This document shows, piece after piece, positions 60,186 through 64,000 of a stretch of 64,000 bases of DNA. Each line of letters begins with the position of its first letter. Position 1 is the stretch's first letter. Location of the stretch: positions 142,326,982 through 142,390,981 of the forward strand of contig NW_026947484.1 of NCBI RefSeq assembly GCF_034190915.1, read 5' to 3'. Under the pieces are notes generated by a model. That model was not told where the DNA came from, did no database searches, and worked only from the letters and a program-made list of their open reading frames with translations. A program made the translations under genes and the position numbers. Source of the stretch: Cavia porcellus. Its lineage: Eukaryota > Chordata > Mammalia > Rodentia > Caviidae.

Positions 60186-60257
60186 GGCTCTGTGGTATAA
60201 TGGTGAACACTCTGGACTCTGAGTCCAGTGATCTGAGTTCAAACCTCAGTGGAAGCT
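60186..60257 (+). tRNA. tRNA-Gln (CTG), acceptor stem degraded
   Basis: This 72-nt cloverleaf has an intact anticodon arm (ctgga-ctctgag-tccag, anticodon CTG), a T-arm with a compensated stem (ctgag/ctcag around ttcaaac) and a D-arm (tggtataatggtga). The acceptor stem has two mismatches (positions 2-71 and 3-70) plus two wobbles relative to normal tRNA-Gln. The 3' side has only TTT as a possible Pol III stop. It could be a decaying gene or a tRNA-like Pol III transcription unit. Confidence 0.8.
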
Positions 60258-62656
60258 TTGTGTTTATTCTGGCCCCAGCAAGTGAGCAATTTTCTTTCAC
60301 TGCTAACCTGAGACTGGGCTATGGGCCTTGAGAGACATCTGACATGGTTGTCATAGTGAGGAAGCAGGCTCTGAGGAGCTGTGGCTCTAGAGAGTGAAAG
60401 CATGGTGTTAAGGACACATTTTTGTTTTCTTCCCTTTTTCAAAAAGTGAGTCTTCGTTTCTGCTCTCACATCTTGATGTGGGGGATGGAAAAATTTCTGT
60501 CCAGGAACACAAGCTGCACAGGGTGGTGATCGATTTGAATCTCAGCAACCCTTCTGCTCCAGAGCATTTCAGCTGCTCAGCCTTGGCCTGCTACTGGGGC
60601 TTCCTCCATGGAAGTGGGGTTCTCAGTGAGTCACTGTCTGTAGGGCATTTGCGGGTCATCACGTTGGATGACCAAACTTGAGATTTCAATCCTCCCAGAC
60701 TAAGCCCAGGCTTGCTGACATCAGAGGTCCCCACCCCACTGCCCAGGGACCCAGCCATTCAGCCAGTGCCACCCTGTTACCAGGTGACCCTCAGCCCTCG
60801 GAGTGAAGCTGTCCAATGCACAAAAATGTCCTCACAAGTCTCATGCCCCGTGGTGTCTCTCACCTGGTTCACCTGGCAAGTGCACCAATTGTCTTAAGGT
60901 AAGGAAAGTATAAATCAGAGAAACTGCGCTGGCAAGAGCTGGGCCCTTGATGACCCAGTCTCTGTGCTCCGAGGTTGGAGACCTGAGCTGGAGGTACTGT
61001 ATTTTATCCAAGTGGATTATTGTGTTCTGCACGTTCACTTGCTGGCTCTTCTGATTTGGATTTCATTTCCAATTACTGGCTCTGAGGACAATGCTGGCCA
61101 CCTTTGAGTAGCTTGGGAACCAGCTCCATGGATCAGGTTACTTGGGCAGCAGTGGGCTCACATGCTGGGGAGGAGCTGAGGATCCTGGTACAATCTCCAA
61201 CAGGAAGCATCACTGAGGTTTTTATGTTCTAGATGTCAGAAAACGCTCGTAGCCTGAGAAGTCAGAGACACAGTAAAGAGGATGAGAAACGGACACATGA
61301 GGAAAAACAGCTGAGGAAGGAGGTGACCTTAGAAAATGGGGAGAAAGGAGAAAGCAGCAATGGGAGGTGGGGAGCGCCAGCTTCCCAGGTACGCACTCAC
61401 ACTCTGTGGGTTCCAGAGACCCCAGCTCCTTCCTCTGTAGGTTCCTAAACTGCATGCTTCTGCTCCAAACCAGTGTGTTTTGAACACTGCAAAGTGCTTG
61501 CCTGGCACATTTGTCTTGCAGCTTCCTTTGGCTCAGAGGCCTGGGGTGGGAGGCTTGGTCTGCCAGCTCTTGGAAGCCAAGGGGGGCACCTTGCTGGCTC
61601 TCAGGGAGAGAAGGGCCAATGGGAAATACACACCCCTCTTTCATTTTCACGCTGGTCTCTAAAATCCGGGATTGAAAAACAAGGAATAGCGACCAACCAC
61701 TATGGTTGAAAGTGGCTCTGTGTCCGGAGAAGAAATGTAAGAGGGGGCCAGGGAACCAGTGATATTTCCAAGTGAGCTTTGAACACGTGTGACTTTCAGA
61801 AACTCCCATTAGGAATGAAAACACAGGCCCTAAATTGCACGTCCACTTCTCCACCTACACTGCAGACATATGTGCAGAAGTGAACAGATATGTGCAAAAG
61901 AACTATGAGCACAGCACTATTTGGGATCATAAGACCATGACACCAACACACTTAGAAACATTTTCAGAGAGGGTTCATGAGATAAACCTCTTATTGTTAG
62001 GTCACCTCTCTGGAGGGTACAGTTTTATCTAGAATCTGTTAAAACAAAAAACAAACAAAAAACCCCTACATGTATAAAGAATTAGGAAATACAGGTTCAG
62101 AAGGAGAAACAAACTAAGTTTATTGGAAAGAACATAGAAATGGGGAAACAAAATCACTTCTTTGAGAACAAGTGAGAAAATATGTAGATACAGAGTCCAC
62201 ATCTGGCACTGGGGGAATATGGGAGAAAGGGACTCTTCCCCTTGGAGAGCTATGATACCTTGATTGGCCACTTTGGGCTCTGAGACACCTGATTTGGCCC
62301 TTGGCCCTTCCAGGGCCTACTGGTATGTTTTTGGATAAGCACTTCCTTGGTCTCTTTATGAGGTTCAGATGCTTGCAATTTATGGCAGACTTATCTTCAA
62401 GGCCAAGTTAGTAGACAGAATATGTGTGCACTTTAATGTATTAATATGGTGAGAATAATAAACTGTGTATATACTTATACGTACATGGATGTGTGAGTGC
62501 GTAGGTGTTGGTTTGTATTTTATGTAGTGAGTGGGTCTTTATGGTAGTGTCCCCTCCTCCCCACTCTGTTTCTCCTGTGCTTAATCGAGGATGGAGGGGC
62601 TGTGTCTTGGCATGTAGTGAGCCAGGCCAGCCTTAGGAGCTTTCCCTGTTTCTTTC
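60258..62656. other. Unassigned flank
   Basis: This stretch runs between the tRNA-Gln-like gene and the CT repeat. The 210-codon minus-strand open stretch at 61222-61854 has no recognisable motif or splice context. I see no named repeat. Confidence 0.4.
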
Positions 62657-62658
62657 AG

Positions 62659-62714
<56 letters not shown>

Positions 62715-62721
62715 TGTCTCT
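62657..62721 (+). repeat. (CT)n microsatellite
   Basis: This is a near-perfect run of CT with a few tgtc interruptions. It is likely length-polymorphic. Confidence 0.95.
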
Positions 62722-63189
62722 TGCAGGGGTTCAAGACTTTATTGGCTAGAAACCTCGCTGTGGCCCTTTAACTTTCCCTACCTGTCCCCTAACTTTCTCT
62801 ACAATATTAGGGAAGAATTGCTGTTTCTCAAAAAATGGAGAGGGTGTTTAGGATGATTTCACAGGTGGCAACGTGATCCAGAGGGCGACCAGTGAGTCCA
62901 GATAGCTCCCTGGGAATAAGGAAGCAGTGCTGGCCTCAGACCGTTCCAAAACTGCCCACAGGTGTCCACTTCTGTAAAGGGGAGAGAACAAGGACTTGAG
63001 GGGACCAAAAGGAAAGGAGAGTCTTAGGTCTCTCGTTTCTGAAAAGTCTAGGTTTCTGATTTCTCCAGCACATCATCAGGCCATGTGGAGCTTTCCAGAA
63101 GGGAGGTGAGTTGAACCTGGGAGGGAGGCAACTTGGGTTCTCTGCAGTTAATAAGGCAATGGTACCTTCCTTGCAAAAGGATCCTGTAC
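62722..63189. other. Unassigned sequence before tRNA-Asn
   Basis: Apart from the TTTT Pol III terminator of the tRNA (AAAA at 63176-63179 on the plus strand) nothing is recognised. Confidence 0.5.
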
Positions 63190-63206
63190 CGTCCCTGGGT
63201 GGGCTC

Positions 63207-63246
<40 letters not shown>

Positions 63247-63263
63247 CATTGCGCCACAGAGAC
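63190..63263 (-). tRNA. tRNA-Asn (GTT)
   Basis: On the minus strand the 74-nt gene runs from GTCTCTGTGG to CCCAGGGACG. The acceptor stem is perfect (GTCTCTG/CAGGGAC with one wobble). The A box is tggcgcaatggg, the anticodon loop ctGTTaa sits in a cggct/aaccg context, and the B box is ggttcgagccc. A TTTT terminator follows about ten bases downstream. It matches mammalian tRNA-Asn closely and is probably functional. It delivers asparagine at AAC/AAU codons. Confidence 0.95.
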
Positions 63264-63389
63264 ATGATCTTGCTGATCTGTAGCCTCCAAAGAGGCTGAA
63301 AACTCAGCTCTCCAACCCCGAACCCGCACCAGGAGTCCCCTGGGTCTGGCCTTCTCTTGAGTGACTTCCAAAGCCTGGTGCGACGGGAG

Positions 63390-63725
63390 AGAGCAAGGCT
63401 GTGACGTGCAGCGCTGCAAACAGGCGCTCCTGGGACTGCGAGGTGGGAGGAGCAGCACGGTGGCTCCAGAGGAGCCGGCGCTGAGAGACCCGGCTGGGAT
63501 TGGAGAGGCTCCTGAGGTTCAGGGCGCTGCTCGCGCCCCGGGGAGCCAGCGCCCCTCTCCTCCCATCCCCTCCTCTCCCTCCCACCGACCGCCCCGCAGC
63601 GGCCTCCGCCCGCCAGGGCTCCCTGGTTGGGCCCTGAGCACTTCCGGACTCCGGGTTCGCGGGGCGTGGCCTCGGGTCCCCTCGCGGGGCGCTCAGTGGG
63701 ACCGCGTGCCACGAATCCCATCGCC
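63390..63725. promoter_or_regulatory. CpG-rich, GC-rich segment (CpG island-like)
   Basis: CpG dinucleotides are frequent (clusters around 63470-63550, 63585-63615 and 63645-63720), in sharp contrast to the CpG-poor remainder of the window. It lies just upstream of tRNA-Asn on that gene's strand. It may be a promoter region of a gene beyond the window or open chromatin around the tRNA gene. No start site can be read. Confidence 0.6.
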
Positions 63726-64000
63726 ATCCCTGGGGTGAAGAGCCCTCAGCGTGGAAATGGGACTCTTGCAGAAGGGGAAGTTCTGCTTACACAGCCTCCC
63801 TGGGGTTGAGTTCGCAGTCTTGGGGGGCTGAGCCACCTGTGACAGGGGAGGCGGGGAAGGAGCAGGTGGTGGCAGGGGATGAAGCTACCAGGGCTTCTGA
63901 CTCCAAAGCCCTCACCCAAGAAGAACTGATTTTGGGGCGACTGAGATGGGATGAAAAGTGTCAGTGTTACCTGCGCTCCCAGTGTACCAGAATTAAACGC

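Noticed and set aside
60186..60257. tRNA-Gln-like sequence as a SINE head
   Set aside because: There is no SINE body, A-tail or target duplication. The cloverleaf ends cleanly.
61222..61854. 210-codon minus-strand open stretch
   Set aside because: It has no recognisable domain, no splice context and no repeat explanation. It could be chance, so it is not called coding.
62657..62721. CT run as a CRISPR-like or regulatory array
   Set aside because: It is a simple dinucleotide microsatellite without spacers. No CRISPR, operon or bacterial feature occurs anywhere in the window.
62936..63727. 263-codon minus-strand open stretch
   Set aside because: It runs straight through the tRNA-Asn gene and a GC-rich patch. 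High GC lowers stop frequency, and no protein family is recognised.

Overview
This is nuclear DNA from a mammal, most likely a rodent. The evidence is 7SL-derived B1-type SINEs, a B1-dID-like composite SINE, an ID-type tRNA-derived SINE, MaLR-type LTRs and LINE-1 with tandem 5'-UTR monomers. The species cannot be determined by eye. I recognise no intact host protein-coding gene. The window is almost entirely transposons and endogenous retroviruses, with two tRNA genes and a CpG-rich patch at the right end.

The largest structure is an inverted repeat. The left arm (1-16233, possibly continuing off the window) matches the reverse complement of 45156-57282 at roughly 95-99% by eye. A 28.9-kb unpaired spacer separates the arms. 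Each arm carries, from the outside in: a MaLR provirus remnant, a solo MaLR LTR, an ORF1-only LINE-1 derivative (half-L1, HAL1-like), about 2.6 kb with a B1 and two possible orphan exons, and a LINE-1 3' half carrying a 519-bp solo LTR. The only large difference is a 4.08-kb defective endogenous retrovirus in the left arm (9336-13415). The right arm keeps the empty site.

From 8997 to 27119 lies a nested stack inside one ancient minus-strand L1 insertion, bounded by a 17-bp target duplication. It contains the retrovirus, the solo LTR, an L1 5' block with ~90-bp monomers, and an older half-L1 (19998-26927). That half-L1 is itself split by a young half-L1 (22047-25194) with an uninterrupted 350-codon ORF1.

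The rest of the spacer holds SINEs, a MaLR provirus (28119-29999), an old L1 fragment (30360-32960) with an ID insertion, a gammaretrovirus-like gag-pol-env remnant (35400-37160), and a full-length but inactivated plus-strand L1 (38349-44576) with 168-bp 5'-UTR monomers.

The right flank (57283-64000) has a MaLR LTR, a 0.7-kb L1/half-L1 tail, a tRNA-Gln(CTG)-like gene with a weakened acceptor stem, a CT microsatellite, a well-formed tRNA-Asn(GTT) and a CpG-rich segment. The parts form no pathway. They record successive insertions, an inverted segmental duplication through an L1, and then a retroviral insertion into one arm.
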